Positions 1 to 9,610 of a stretch of DNA of 64,000 nucleotides are shown here, in pieces (within the stretch, counting starts at the first letter, position 1; each line of letters starts with the position of its first letter). This DNA is from Tridacna crocea (lineage: Eukaryota > Mollusca > Bivalvia > Cardiida > Cardiidae): positions 13,587,290-13,651,289 of the forward strand of contig OX031061.1 in assembly GCA_943736015.1 (NCBI GenBank), written 5' to 3'. The translations under genes were made by a program, and so were the position numbers. The notes beneath the pieces are model-generated. The model was given only the letters and a program-made list of their open reading frames with translations, was not told the origin of the DNA and did not search any database.

Positions 1-75
1 AATGTTTCGACTCAGGTCAGCCTGCGCAGATTTACCTGGGTCGATACTTTTTGCAGATACATTATATCCCATATT
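1..75 (+). repeat. Family F hairpin repeat, fragment
   Basis: Short inverted arms (TCGACTCAGGT and ACCTGGGTCGA) surround a GCCTGCGCAG core. The tail TACTTTTTGCAGATACATTA matches the tails near 20.0 and 61.0 kb. The left end may be cut by the window edge. No protein is expected; the small frames here are chance. Confidence 0.6.
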
Positions 76-240
76 CAGTTCATGGCTAAAACACAAAAGA
101 TGTTTTCATGCAGCTCTAAAAGTGCAAATTTTACAGAATACCTGGCAAAACAAAGGACAGTGCAGATTGAAAACCATTCTGTATGTTCTGTACAGTCTAA
201 TCTTTGTCAATAGTGTCCATTCAAGAGAGTATATCCGGGT

Positions 241-485
241 GTAACCCTTTACCAAACAATCCGTGGTTTTTATGACCCAAGTAGTAAAGTAAATAGTTGG
301 TAAAGCCTTTTGAAAACATTGTGGGAAAACGAGAAAATGCTAGTAGCCAGCATTTTCTCCTTTTCAAACAATGTTTTCTACCCTGCTGGAAACATATTTC
401 AATTTCTGAGTTACGTTTATTTTGTGGTCTGCATGTGCTTTCAATTTGGACCAGTCTAAAACTTTGTCTTTTGGTAAAGGGTTAA
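241..485 (+). mobile_element. Family A TTAA MITE, near-complete
   Basis: The left end reads GTAACCCTTTACCAAACAAT (TTAA decayed to GTAA) and the right end TTGGTAAAGGGTTAA. The central palindrome AAAACATTGTGGGAAAACG / CAAACAATGTTTTC has an AGTAGCCAGC loop region. The right half has the family string TGCTTTCAATTTGGACCAG. It is non-coding; TTAA plus CCC-type ends suggest mobilisation in trans by a piggyBac-like transposase (inferred). Confidence 0.75.
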
Positions 486-770
486 GGAAAATTTTGGATA
501 CATGTTTATGCATCTAACACCATGAGAGACGTTTAAACTCAATGATTGAATAGTAAGGCCGATTCTTCGTTCCTCTTGTGAAATATGGTGGTTTGATGAT
601 TAATTAGAAATAGAAAAAGCACAAACTGAATTTTGTCAGCGTATTCTCAGTTACAGCACCCGTATTTTTCTTTAATATAAGGCGACAAAACTTAAATCCT
701 CTCCAATTTCAAAGCACATGCAGACAATAAATAAACTGTCACTCGAATGATTTGATATTTCCGGAGTTAA
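486..770. other. No recognisable feature
   Basis: AT-rich sequence with no supported frame, RNA gene or repeat between two family A copies. Confidence 0.4.
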
Positions 771-850
771 AAGCATTGTTGGAAAAGGAGAACAAAACTG
801 CTAAGCAGTCTTTTTCCCCGTTATGTTTTCAAAGACCTTGTTTCACCGAG
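771..850 (+). mobile_element. Family A hairpin core, decayed fragment
   Basis: AAGCATTGTTGGAAAAGGAG pairs imperfectly with CTTTTTCCCCGTTATGTTTT around CTGCTAAGCAG. Both TTAA ends are gone; only the palindrome is recognisable. Confidence 0.5.
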
Positions 851-967
851 TTATTAGAGTCATTAATTCAACTTAAATATGTCTTTCTTTCAACTTACTT
901 ATCCATTTAGGCTTTCACAAAATGACCCTGTGTATTTGCAACCCTGACATGGGGGAGGGGTATACAA

Positions 968-1140
968 CGCTATGAGAAGAAATAGAAAATGCTGGTAACC
1001 AGCATTTTTCCAGTATCCCACAATATTTTCAAACCCTTCACAGAAGCCATACCTTTGGGCCTCTCAATTTGCATGTCGCCCTAAACAGCTCTTAACTTGG
1101 ACGAGTCTAAAATTTGGTCGTCTGAAAATTCGTAGAAGGA
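968..1140 (+). mobile_element. Family A MITE, 5'-truncated
   Basis: The core AAAATGCTGGTAACCAGCAT is followed by CCCACAATATTTTC and then the right half of the family (ACTTGGACGAGTCTAAAATT, TCGTCTGAAAA). The left ~70 bp cannot be recognised. Confidence 0.6.
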
Positions 1141-2180
1141 TGTAGCAAGTTCATTATTTCTTCAAGTTTGGTCTACCTAGGAATATGATGTGTATGATAA
1201 CATCTATTAGAAGATTTCTTTCTTTGACGAGCTACATGGGGATATCTTTAGGATATAAAACACACTTTTGCTTCTCACGTGCTCTTTGAGTCGTTGGTGT
1301 ACATCTATACAGGTAGAATTAATTTTCTAATTATTTTATCAAAGTAAAGCTAAAGGTTATATTGCGGTCGTTTGCGGTCGTTTGTTGTGAAAAGTTAACC
1401 TCATGGTTTTAAAAGCAGGCCAGGTATATCAGTGGGTTAAAGCCTCTTTTAAAATGGCAGTTTATGTGACATCACAAATGTGACGATGCTTCACAACTAT
1501 TTTACATTGATTAAAAACGATATCAATTTTAAATACAAGCAGCATCTATTTATTATTTTAGAAGGAAAAAGGCACACTAAAGTCTTGTTATTGTCTGTCG
1601 ATCTATAATTATCCTGGTTTTACTTTAGTTACATCTACCATACTTACGACCCCTACAAAAATCCAAAACTGAAACTTAGGCAACGTTCAATGTGTTGTTT
1701 GATCAAGAATATTGTACACTGCCAACAGATAAGTTGTATTCATTCGTTAATTAGAATATTTTGATTATCTTCAAAACCAACAATCCGATTGGCAGAGACG
1801 CCCTGCCTAAGTCTAGGATTCTAGTATCAGATTCTGATCCACCGTTGCTGGTAATTATGGACATGACATTGGATGGTCATCGTTTTAAACTAATTAAATA
1901 TAGAAATTAAGAAAATGTAGGCCCAAATTCACCAACCCTAACTTTGCCCTGTATTTTGATGAGTCGGGAAACGATCGCTCTTTACACTTTACATACAAAG
2001 TTTATCTATTGCACATATAGTTAAAGACAATAACAAAAAATAAATATAAAATCATCAGAATTTGTGTTACATTCACATTTAGAAGATGTTGCAAAATAAG
2101 ACTAAGAATTTTTTTACAAATGATTGGTAAAGATGTACCCTGGTGTTGATCAAATTTTGGTCTTTTTTTTTTTTTTTTTT
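1141..2180. other. Unannotated AT-rich spacer
   Basis: I see no supported frame or known repeat. Minor structure only: a doubled GCGGTCGTTT near 1362-1383, and a run of about twenty T at ~2163-2182. Confidence 0.4.
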
Positions 2181-2182
2181 TG

Positions 2183-2330
2183 AAAAGATAGAAAACTTTG
2201 TTGGAAAATGAGAAAAATACCGGTAACCAGCATATTCCACTTTTTCACACAATTTTCTTTTTACCCAAGGTTTTTGAAAATATGTATTTTTGGTCAAATG
2301 ATGGAACTGACCTCCTTTGAGCGCCTGAAA
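2183..2330 (+). mobile_element. Family A MITE, decayed
   Basis: TAGAAAACTTTGTTGGAAAA pairs imperfectly with TTTTTCACACAATTTTC around ACCGGTAACCAGCAT. The ends are not recognisable and a poly-T tract abuts the left side. Confidence 0.5.
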
Positions 2331-2703
2331 ATACCATCCACTGATGTGCTGAAAAAAAATTATCACCTAAAACCTCCTCCGGCAGTGGATTAAACCCATA
2401 ATTAATTTTTGATAATATATAATCATAACATTACTGTATTATCGTTTTCTGGGTCCCGGTGCTGGTCAATTTCTAGTCAAGAGCGCGTGAAGCTTGAGGA
2501 ACCAACCACGGAAAATAACAGAAATAATTCCGTTTCGCTGAAAAATGATGACATTGTTGCTAAGAAGTATGCACGTGGACAATTTTTGATTTTCATGTTT
2601 GATAAAAAGCAAGAAACTTGCAACAAAATTGCCAAAAATTAGATGCACTAACCCCCTCTAAAAACCGTTTCATTCTATGTTCTGTGTAGGTGTTATGGAG
2701 CTA

Positions 2704-2751
2704 TGTTACAACCCGTTTAAACGGGTGTTTGTTACAAAACGGGTTGTAATA
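2704..2751 (+). repeat. Short hairpin just upstream of a tandem repeat
   Basis: TTACAACCCGTTT and AACGGGTTGTAA are perfect inverted arms around AAACGGGTGTTTGTTACAA. It lies ~40 bp before the 47-bp tandem array. Confidence 0.6.
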
Positions 2752-2788
2752 GACCTATATACTTGTGTACTCAATTGAAACCGAACTA

Positions 2789-2973
2789 TGGAACGCCATA
2801 GCTGTCATAAGTTAATGCAATTTGAGGCGTTTCCATGGAACGCCATAGCTGTCATAAGTTAATGCAATTTGAGGCGTTTCCATGGAACGCCATAGCTGTC
2901 ATAAGTTAATGCAATTTGAGGCGTTTCCATGGAACGCCATAGCTGTCATAAGTTAATGCAATTTAAGGCGTTT
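2789..2973 (+). repeat. Tandem repeat, 47-bp unit, 4 copies
   Basis: Units begin TGGAACGCCATAGCTGTCAT at 2789, 2836, 2883 and 2930. The first three are identical; the fourth has TTTAAGGCG for TTTGAGGCG and ends early. This near identity implies recent amplification or homogenisation. CCATGG forms at each unit junction. Confidence 0.95.
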
Positions 2974-3238
2974 TGAACTACATATGTAATCGTGGGACCG
3001 TGAACGGTATATCGGCAAAAGGTGATAAGGCAGGATATTTTTGGTCTGTCATTCGTTTTATGCGATGAATAGAATCTCACGTTCGTGCTTATGTATTATC
3101 ATTTTTTATCAAAGTCGTTGACTAAAATGTATTTAGTGCTCGCAAAAGCTCGAATTATACAATTTTAGTCAGCTCGTTTGATGAAAATGATAATTCACAA
3201 GCACACCTGTAAGTAAGATCCTCTATACATTATACGGC

Positions 3239-3495
3239 TTGCAACACGCGAAAAGGGGCATTCGGACATTTGCGTAAGTGTCGTCTCGGATCAGCCTGCG
3301 CAGTCCGCGCAGGCTAATCCGAGACGGCACTTTACGACTAAATTAGATGATGTCTTACAGTAGACTTGTGCAAAACAGAAAATTAAATAACAACGGAAGG
3401 TATCGTTTCGGATCAGCCTACGCAGGCTGCGCAGGTTAATCCTAGACGACACTTTATGCAAATGTCCGAATGCCCTTCACGCGTGTTGCGAGCCA
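3239..3495 (+). mobile_element. Family F composite with terminal inverted repeats
   Basis: Inverted ends GCTTGCAACACGCG / CGCGTGTTGCGAGC and GGGCATTCGGACATTT / AAATGTCCGAATGCCC enclose two hairpin motifs: TCAGCCTGCGCAGTCCGCGC with its partner CTAATCCGAGACG, and TCAGCCTACGCAGGCTGCGC. A sister copy lies at 48326-48557. Non-coding. Confidence 0.75.
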
Positions 3496-3618
3496 ATTAT
3501 AGACTTGACAAAACAAATGGGTGGTACAGATCGAAGGTACGACTGTACGGTCTGTGCTGTCTGATCTCATCTTTGCCGTCTGCAAAAGTCACGTTTTTGT
3601 CTTTGACGATTAGAGGGC

Positions 3619-3835
3619 TTAACTCTTTACCACACGAGAAAAGTTTAGACTGGTCCAAACTGAAAGCATTTGCAGACGACAAATTAAAGATGACTGAAAA
3701 ATTGAAATTTGTTTTGGGAAGGGTAGAAAACACTGTGGGAAAAGGAGAAAATGCTGGTTTCCTTTTCCCACAATGTTTTCTAAAGGCTTTTTTCTCAGGG
3801 GCGTCAAAAGTAGGTATTCTGTGGTAATGGGTTAA
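3619..3835 (-). mobile_element. Family A TTAA MITE with deleted hairpin centre
   Basis: TTAA at 3619-3622 and 3832-3835. The left end is ACTCTTTACCACACGA and the right end GTGGTAATGGGTTAA. The palindrome reads CACTGTGGGAAAAGGAGAAA and then jumps to TTTCCTTTTCCCACAATG, so part of one arm tip (ACCAGCATTTTCTC) is missing. It is in reverse orientation relative to 241-485. Confidence 0.8.
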
Positions 3836-3992
3836 GTAATACTAGAACAAATCACGTTCAAAATACGTATGTCGTACTTTTTACTTAAAATTGTTTTAAA
3901 AGAAGACTTAAAAAGTCTTTCACGTATTTAGTTTTCTCACAAACTATTTGTAAAATATATCAGAAATATCTCCGTAAATAATAACCGTATAA

Positions 3993-4069
3993 CGTCAGTT
4001 TGCTTCCAAAACCTCGTTACTACAGCTTGAAACAAGCTGTAGTTACGAGGTTTTGGAAGCAAACCGACG
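3993..4069. repeat. Family G hairpin, ~77 bp
   Basis: CGTCAGTTTGCTTCCAAAAC and its near-perfect partner ending GGAAGCAAACCGACG enclose a TACAGCTTGAAACAAGCTGT loop. A second copy sits inside a K element at 6278-6352. It is probably a minimal fold-back insertion. Confidence 0.75.
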
Positions 4070-4277
4070 ATAATTTGTTTCCATAGATTTACTTATTTTT
4101 CTCAGGAAATTGCATATTTTGTTGTACACTTTTGCCCTGACTCTTACATGGCACAGGAAATTTTAATTCCTACAATCAATTAAGACTGGCGAACATCTAT
4201 GGATTGATCTCAGAACTGCCTGCACAGGGTGAAGCCGCGGTCACAACTACGGTCAGGCATGCACTTTATGCTGTGCC

Positions 4278-4495
4278 ACACAATCCTGTGTTATGGCGAC
4301 CAAGACAGAGAAGGATTTTGTAAAAATTTTGGAAAAAAGGAGAAAATGCCGGAACACCAGCATTGTCTCCTTTTTCAGTCATTGTTTTCTATCCTTACCG
4401 AAACATATTTCAAAATTTCGGTCACATTTATTTTATCGTATGCAAATGCTTTCAAATTGGACAAGGCCATATTTTAGGGTTTTGTAAAGGATTAA
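4278..4495 (+). mobile_element. Family A TTAA MITE, diverged
   Basis: Core GAGAAAATGCCGGAACACCA / CATTGTCTCC; the right half has ATGCTTTCAAATTGGACAAG and ends TTTTGTAAAGGATTAA (TTAA 4492-4495). The left end is degraded. Confidence 0.6.
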
Positions 4496-4531
4496 ACATA
4501 GTTTTTTTAACGGAGTTCGCCGAAGTGTTTC

Positions 4532-4623
4532 TGCGGTCACAGTACGTGTTCCCTTCGGCTCGGGGCGACATGATTCACCACAGCCGTGAACAAGTTTTCA
4601 AGTTCCCTGCCAGCTGACCGTAC
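4532..4623 (+). repeat. Family L terminal fragment
   Basis: Begins TGCGGTCA and ends TGACCGTA. The interior CTTCGGCTCGGGGCGACATG and CACAGCCGTGAACAAG recurs at ~31330, ~33750 and, inverted, at ~21140. Non-coding. Confidence 0.55.
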
Positions 4624-4625
4624 AA

Positions 4626-5237
4626 CTAATACTAAAATTTCTTTTCTCAAAAATGCTTGTGTACTCATGTATAAGGGTATCTGTGAAAAATGTTTTACGA
4701 TTGCTGTTCAGATTTCTCTTCTCTAAAAACAAACAAACAAACAAACAAAAACAGAACAGCATTTTACAGAAATAAAGAAAAAAATGACACAATACAGGGG
4801 CATTTATTGAGCCAATGTGTACGCTAACAGTCAGTTTTATCTAAGTCTAGGAGAAAATATACGGTCGTGGGTTGAAATTTAATCAGTTCCTCAGCATTCT
4901 CTAAATCATTCTATTTGACTCTCGAAAGTTCTTCAACTGTATTTTTGAATCTGGGTTATCTAATTTGATATCTATTGTTACAAGAGTTGAATAACACATT
5001 TGTCAGTGTTTTTTTTATGTTAGTGCCTACACAAAAATATAAGGTATCTGTAAGCTACATTTATTTTTAGCCTTGTAAGTTTAGTTTAATATTCTTTACC
5101 AGAATACATAATACTTTATTGACTTAAACTATACAAGTTTTTCGTCATCAACAAGAAATATATGAATAAATCTATTACGGTATAGGTCAGCGACACACAT
5201 ACAAAAATGAAAGCCTAGAAGATAATGGTGTTCTTTT
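4626..5237. other. No recognisable feature
   Basis: AT-rich; only a short (ACAA)n run at ~4728-4750. No credible frame. Confidence 0.4.
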
Positions 5238-5425
5238 ACATTTACCAATAGACACAATTCTAGATCTGTCCGAATTGAAAGCATTCGCTGACTATACAAT
5301 TTAATGTGGCTAAAATGATGAAATTTTCTGTTGCTTGCCTGAAAGGTTAGAAAATAATTCGGGAAAAGGAAAAAAATGCTGCTTCCTCCAATTTCTTCTA
5401 TTCCAACAGTGTTTTATAAAGCAAT
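5238..5425 (-). mobile_element. Family A MITE, 3'-truncated
   Basis: Reverse-oriented left part (CCAATAGACACAATTCTAGA, GAATTGAAAGCATTCG) followed by a decayed hairpin GAAAATAATTCGGGAAAAGG / TTCTATTCCAACAGTGTTTT. The far TTAA end is lost. Confidence 0.5.
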
Positions 5426-5474
5426 TTTCAGAAAACGAATAAAAATATTTTATTGACATGTACACATTATTTAC

Positions 5475-5702
5475 TTAACCCTTTACTCCATAGATACTCA
5501 TTTCTACGCATCGCTGGTAGGAGCCTTTAGAAAACATTGTGGCAAAAGGTGAAATTGCTCGTGACGAGCAATTTCACCTTTTGCTACAATGTTTTTTATG
5601 CTATCAAAAAGTGTCATATACACATTAGAAACAGCTTCATCCTTGCTGTTGTGTAGAGTCAATTACAGATTCTATAGAATGCCTTATGGGGTAAAGAGTT
5701 AA
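5475..5702 (+). mobile_element. Family B TTAA MITE, complete
   Basis: 228 bp flanked by TTAA at both ends. Termini are CCCTTTACTCCATAGATACT and CCTTATGGGGTAAAGAG. The palindrome AAACATTGTGGCAAAAGGTG / CACCTTTTGCTACAATGTTT centres on GCTCGTGACGAGC. It has the layout of family A but its own arm sequence and flanks. The sister copy is at 31583-31811. Confidence 0.85.
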
Positions 5703-6090
5703 CATAAGTATACAATAACTTGAAGTACAAAAATGGATATACATGTACTTACAAATGGGGTTTCGTCACAAGTTCTCACAACTTAGGTTGAACCTTTCCC
5801 CTTCTCCAATTACTTATGTAAGAAATGTCAGTCTCACGGTGACTATCCAGAAAATATAACAAAATTACAAAGGTTTAGAGTAACAAAGAAAAGAAAACCC
5901 TAGTAATTATCCAAACACATAAAAGATGAAAGCATGATAATATGAAAGATATAGAAAGATAAAGAAAGATATTCAGCTGGTTAAAAGTTGGACAATTCTA
6001 GTCAAACGATCTTTCATACAGGATTGGCATAAGTTGGTAATGATAAATATGTAACCAAGCTTCCTTTCATTTCATCAATTACAATGATTA

Positions 6091-6665
6091 CAGTGTAGGA
6101 CCGGAAGTATACATTGTATGTGACTTGGGAATCTGTACAATGACGGTCTATCACTTGGGTGCTAAAAGTTTGTTTTCTCACTGTCAGTCAAGCCCGTGTT
6201 TTTCAGTTATTTTGATAGTTAATATAAGGCTTTCATATCCAGTTATTTTTTTGTTAAGTATCAGGAACACGCATGTTGTCGGTTTACTTGAAAAACCTTG
6301 TAACTATAGCTTGAAACCAGCTGTAGTTACAAGGTTTATGAAGTAAACCGACGATGCGCTCTGTGAACCTTCCGTAGCGCAATGGGGATGTCTTGATCAG
6401 TACTAAAATACCTTTGATTGTGTACCAAAAAAATGCCGTTTTTTATTCAATTATTCGGCGTTAAAAACCTGTTTTCTCGACGGAATATGTACATCCTTTT
6501 TCATATTTTTGTGAAAACTTGTCAAAGTTTGGTTACACGTATTCGTAAATGTTTGAGTTGTTTGTCAACTGAAATAATAGTTAGAATGATAAAAAAATGA
6601 AACTCAGGTTTTCTTTTTTACGAGGAGCCTTACAATTTTCAAACCGGTGAACCGGTGTACCCTCA
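6091..6665 (+). mobile_element. Family K TIR element, 5' half, carrying a G insertion
   Basis: Begins CAGTGTAGGACCGGAAGTAT, matching the left end of the complete copy at 15490-16467. The following text (TGACTTGGGAATCTGTACA, AGTCAAGCCCGTG, TTCATATCCAGTTATTT, GGGGATGTCTTGATCA) tracks that copy. A family G hairpin interrupts it at 6278-6352. The last ~90 bp match 56575-56665. No transposase is visible. Confidence 0.7.
6278..6352. repeat. Family G hairpin inserted in K
   Basis: GTCGGTTTACTTGAAAAACC with inverted partner AGTAAACCGAC around TAGCTTGAAACCAGCTGTAG. The complete K copy lacks it at the equivalent point (ACTCATG/TGCTCTG), so it is a secondary insertion. Confidence 0.75.
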
Positions 6666-6673
6666 TATCACCC

Positions 6674-6903
6674 TTTACCCTTTCCCAAACAAGCCCTTGT
6701 TTTTACGTGTCTGCAGTACACAAGTCTTTTGAAAACACTGTGCGAAAAGGAGAAATTGCTCGTAACGAGCAATTTCTCCTTTTCCCACAGTGTTTTCTAC
6801 CCATTTGGAGAACTTTCTGCTATTTTTATCTAATTTGAAATTGTCGTCTGCAAAGTCTTTCAGTTTCGAAGAGTCTAAAATTTGTCGTTTGGGAAAGGGT
6901 TAA
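6674..6903 (+). mobile_element. Family C TTAA MITE, complete
   Basis: Left TTTA-CCCTTTCCCAAAC and right GTTTGGGAAAGGGTTAA. The palindrome AACACTGTGGGAAAAGGAGA / TCTCCTTTTCCCACAGTGTT centres on GCTCGTAACGAGC. C differs from A by TTGCTCG instead of ATGCTGG in both arms. Copies also at 7757-7985 and 44736-44963. Confidence 0.85.
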
Positions 6904-7247
6904 CCCTTACAGGTAAATGACTTACTGGTTTTTCAAACTGTGGAACAAATGGGAAGACACCGTATACAGACAAGGTTAGATGTAGGTACGAAATAGAATC
7001 CACTGATGTATGTGTTGATAAAACTTGGGCATTCAAGTTTCGAGTCTTACAATTTACAGCTAAGCCACACAAGGCCCCTCAAACTTCTATTAGAAACAAA
7101 GTAAGTCGAAATAACTACTGGATAAGTAAGAGACATACCGTTCGTGTATTGGTTGCGAGGTCTCTAATCGGTATTTCCGGTGCATTAGACATTTTTTATG
7201 GCGGTGTTTCAAGGAAATACGGACATTTGTGACAGACGTTCGTTTGT

Positions 7248-7476
7248 TTAAACTCTTTACCAAACAATCCCTGATTTTTACGGCCCCAAGATAGAAGCCT
7301 TTTGAAAACATTGAGGGAAAAGGAGAAAATGCTGGTAAACAGCAATTTCTCCTTTTCCCACAATGTTTACTACCCTGCTGGAAACAATTTTCAATATTTT
7401 AGTTACGTTTATTTGATGTCTGCAAGTGCTTTCAATTTACACCTATCTAAAATTTTGTCGTTTGGTATAGGGTTAA
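7248..7476 (+). mobile_element. Family A TTAA MITE, complete
   Basis: TTAA at 7248-7251 and 7473-7476; termini ACTCTTTACCAAACAATC and GTTTGGTATAGGG. The core is AACATTGAGGGAAAAGGAGA / TCTCCTTTTCCCACAATGTT. It shares its right TTAA with the next copy. Confidence 0.85.
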
Positions 7477-7701
7477 ACTCTTTACCAAACGACAAACTGT
7501 TCGACTCGTCCAAACTGAAAGCATTTGCAGACAAAAAAAATTAAAATGACTCAAAAATTGTTAACTGTTTTGGAAGGGTAGAAAACATAGTGGAAAAAGG
7601 AAAAATGCTGGTTACCAGCATTTTGTCATTTTCCAGCAATGTTTTCAAAAGGCTTCTTTCTCAGGATCTTGAAACACAGGGATTGTTTGGGACAATGTTA
7701 A
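7473..7701 (-). mobile_element. Family A TTAA MITE, inverted neighbour
   Basis: Starts at the same TTAA (7473-7476) that ends the previous copy and runs in the opposite orientation to TTAA 7698-7701 (TTGTTTGGGACAATG end). The core is AACATAGTGGAAAAAGGAAA / TTTGTCATTTTCCAGCAATG. Confidence 0.85.
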
Positions 7702-7756
7702 ACTCTTTTCCATATAAACACCAGTTTTCACGACCAGAACAGTGAGCACTTATTAA

Positions 7757-7985
7757 TTAACCCTTTTCCAAATAAGCCCTGGTTTTTACGTGTCTGCAGT
7801 AAAAGTCTTTTGAAAACACTGTGGGAAAAGGAGAAATTGCTCATACCGAGCAATTTCTCCTTTTCCCACAGTGTTTTCTACCCTTTTTGAGAACTTTCTG
7901 GTATTTTCTCTAAATCTAAAATTGTCGTCTGCAAACTCTTTTGGTTTGGAACACTCCCAAAATTTGTTGTTTGGGAAAGGGTTAA
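7757..7985 (+). mobile_element. Family C TTAA MITE, complete
   Basis: TTAA at both ends; left CCCTTTTCCAAATAAGCC, right TTGTTTGGGAAAGGG. Long perfect arms AAACACTGTGGGAAAAGGAG / CTCCTTTTCCCACAGTGTTT around TTGCTCATACCGAGCAA. Confidence 0.85.
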
Positions 7986-8363
7986 AACCTTTGAAAGTAT
8001 TTTCTCCTTTTGTTATAACTTTCTCAATGGACCCTAAAACACGTGGTTGTGTGAAAAATGGTCAATATGAAATACGACAATGAGAATAAATTGATTTTTA
8101 CTGAAAATTTATCCCCTCAACACAATGCTTTCCAACGGTGATTTCCTATCAGGAAAAAAAAGACAGGGGATTTTATTGGGAAAAATTGACTGACCCTTCC
8201 GTCACGCAAGTTTTCTTTTTAAAGAAAAAAAAAAGCCGCTTAAGGGACATAAGACAAATTCGGGTGAAATTAAAAAAAGAAAAAAACGAGCAAAGTATCA
8301 ATTTCAGTGCCACAGAGAGGTAAGATATGCAAATGTTTCAAATTGTCGTACTGTTGAGCTAGC

Positions 8364-8730
8364 TCATTATCTCCCGCTAGATGGCAGTCTACAAATACAC
8401 ATCTATATTATATGGGCATTCTTGGTACATGAGCGGACTAAATTTTCAAAACGAAAACCTTTACTTTGAATTTCAAAATAAAACAGACGTTAACAAAAAA
8501 AAAACGCTACCTGGTGCGATTCATTCAGTTATGATCAGCTAGCAGGTAACCTATGCACCGGCCATATATTAAAACGGTTCCTACAGGCATGGGTTTAGCT
8601 TCGGTAAAAGCAGATACATTTCCCAGGTAACGGGGAATGGGTGATGCGTCATAGTAGACAGGTCGAATATTCGAAGAATATGACATGCGCAGACAACGTG
8701 AGCTAGCTGCTACAGCAATAAGGTTTGGCG
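8364..8730 (+). repeat. Family M repeat, near-complete
   Basis: Starts CATTATCTCCCGCTAGATGG, passes ACTTTGAATTTCAAAATAAA, CTACCTGGTGCGATTCATTC and GATCAGCTAGCAGGTAACC, and ends GTGATGCGTCATAGTAGACA ... CGAAGAATATGACATGCGCA. Related copies: 20366-20712, 32478-32805, 35063-35590. No frame is conserved between copies. I do not recognise the class. Confidence 0.65.
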
Positions 8731-8749
8731 TAGTTCTCTCCGTGCCACA

Positions 8750-8856
8750 GGCTGCCACAAGCAACCGACTGACCTTTTGCGGACAGTGTAGATCAAGATC
8801 AGACTGCACAGAATCTACAGTTTTCGATAAAGAGATATTATCCCCCTAAACGGGGG
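8750..8856 (+). mobile_element. Family D MITE fragment, decayed hairpin
   Basis: GACCTTTTGCGGACAGTGTA and GATCAAGATCAGACTGCACA match the family D left part. The right arm has decayed to ATCTACAGTTTTCGATAAAG. Confidence 0.6.
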
Positions 8857-9087
8857 ACAAATCATGTTTCATATGGTTTGTTTTGCAAATGTCCACAGAA
8901 CTTTTTTCCCGTCTTTATCGGGATCTTTACAACACGGAATCGTTCGGTTAACGGACATAAAAATAAGCCGGAATTAGTGGTCACGTGTTAAAGGTCAAAC
9001 AATAAGAGCTGTCTTGACCACGTGATGATTGAAAGCTTGATTGGAAATGACACAGGAGCGTTGACAAAAAGTGCAAGTGACTTTTAT

Positions 9088-9304
9088 TTAACTCGTTACC
9101 AAATGACAAATTTTTTGGCTTGTCCAAATCGAAAGCATTTGCAGACAAAATAAAAGTGATTGAAATTTTGAAATTTGTTCTGTGAAGGGTAGGAAACATT
9201 GTGGGTAAAAGAGAAAATGCCAGCATTTTCTCCTTTTCCCGCAATGTTGTCTAAAGGAATCTTTCTCAGGGACGTCAAAAGTAGGGATTGTGTGGTAATG
9301 TGTT
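9088..9304 (-). mobile_element. Family A MITE, near-complete
   Basis: TTAA 9088-9091 then CTCGTTACCAAATGACAAAT. The core AACATTGTGGGTAAAAGAGA / TCTCCTTTTCCCGCAATGTT has a shortened tip (AAATGCCAGCATTT). The right end GTGTGGTAATGTGTTGA has lost TTAA. Confidence 0.75.
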
Positions 9305-9387
9305 GACGACAGTTTAATTCTTTAACTTTAAATTAAAGCGAAAAAAATGGGGAAAGAATATCTGAATATTTTTTCTCTTCTTGCACA

Positions 9388-9590
9388 GTCTCGGTAGCTC
9401 AGTTGATAGCGTACAGGACTTGAGAACACGAGGTCACTGGTTCGATGCAAGGCTTGGCCAATTTCTTTCAATGGAAGATAGTCGTTGTGACAAGATTCTT
9501 TTCTCTCTCACCACTAACCTTTGTTTCATTGATGATTATATGAGAAACCAGTCAGTGGCTTGGAAAGAATTTTGTGCGGAGTAGTGGTTA
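9388..9590 (+). repeat. tRNA-derived SINE head
   Basis: A box-like TAGCTCAGTTGATAGCG and B box-like GGTTCGATGC sit at tRNA spacing within GTCTCGGTAGCTCAGTTGAT ... CTGGTTCGATGCAAGGC. The anticodon and acceptor stems do not close well, so a SINE 5' region driven by an internal Pol III promoter fits better than a tRNA gene. The 3' limit is uncertain. Confidence 0.55.
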
Positions 9591-9610
9591 AAGAAATGGA
9601 GGATATTTTG

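Noticed and set aside
3456..3827. 123-codon frame as a gene
   Set aside because: It spans the end of an F composite and a family A MITE; no codon structure or homology.
9388..9460. Functional tRNA gene
   Set aside because: A and B boxes are present but the acceptor and anticodon stems do not pair convincingly; a SINE head fits better.
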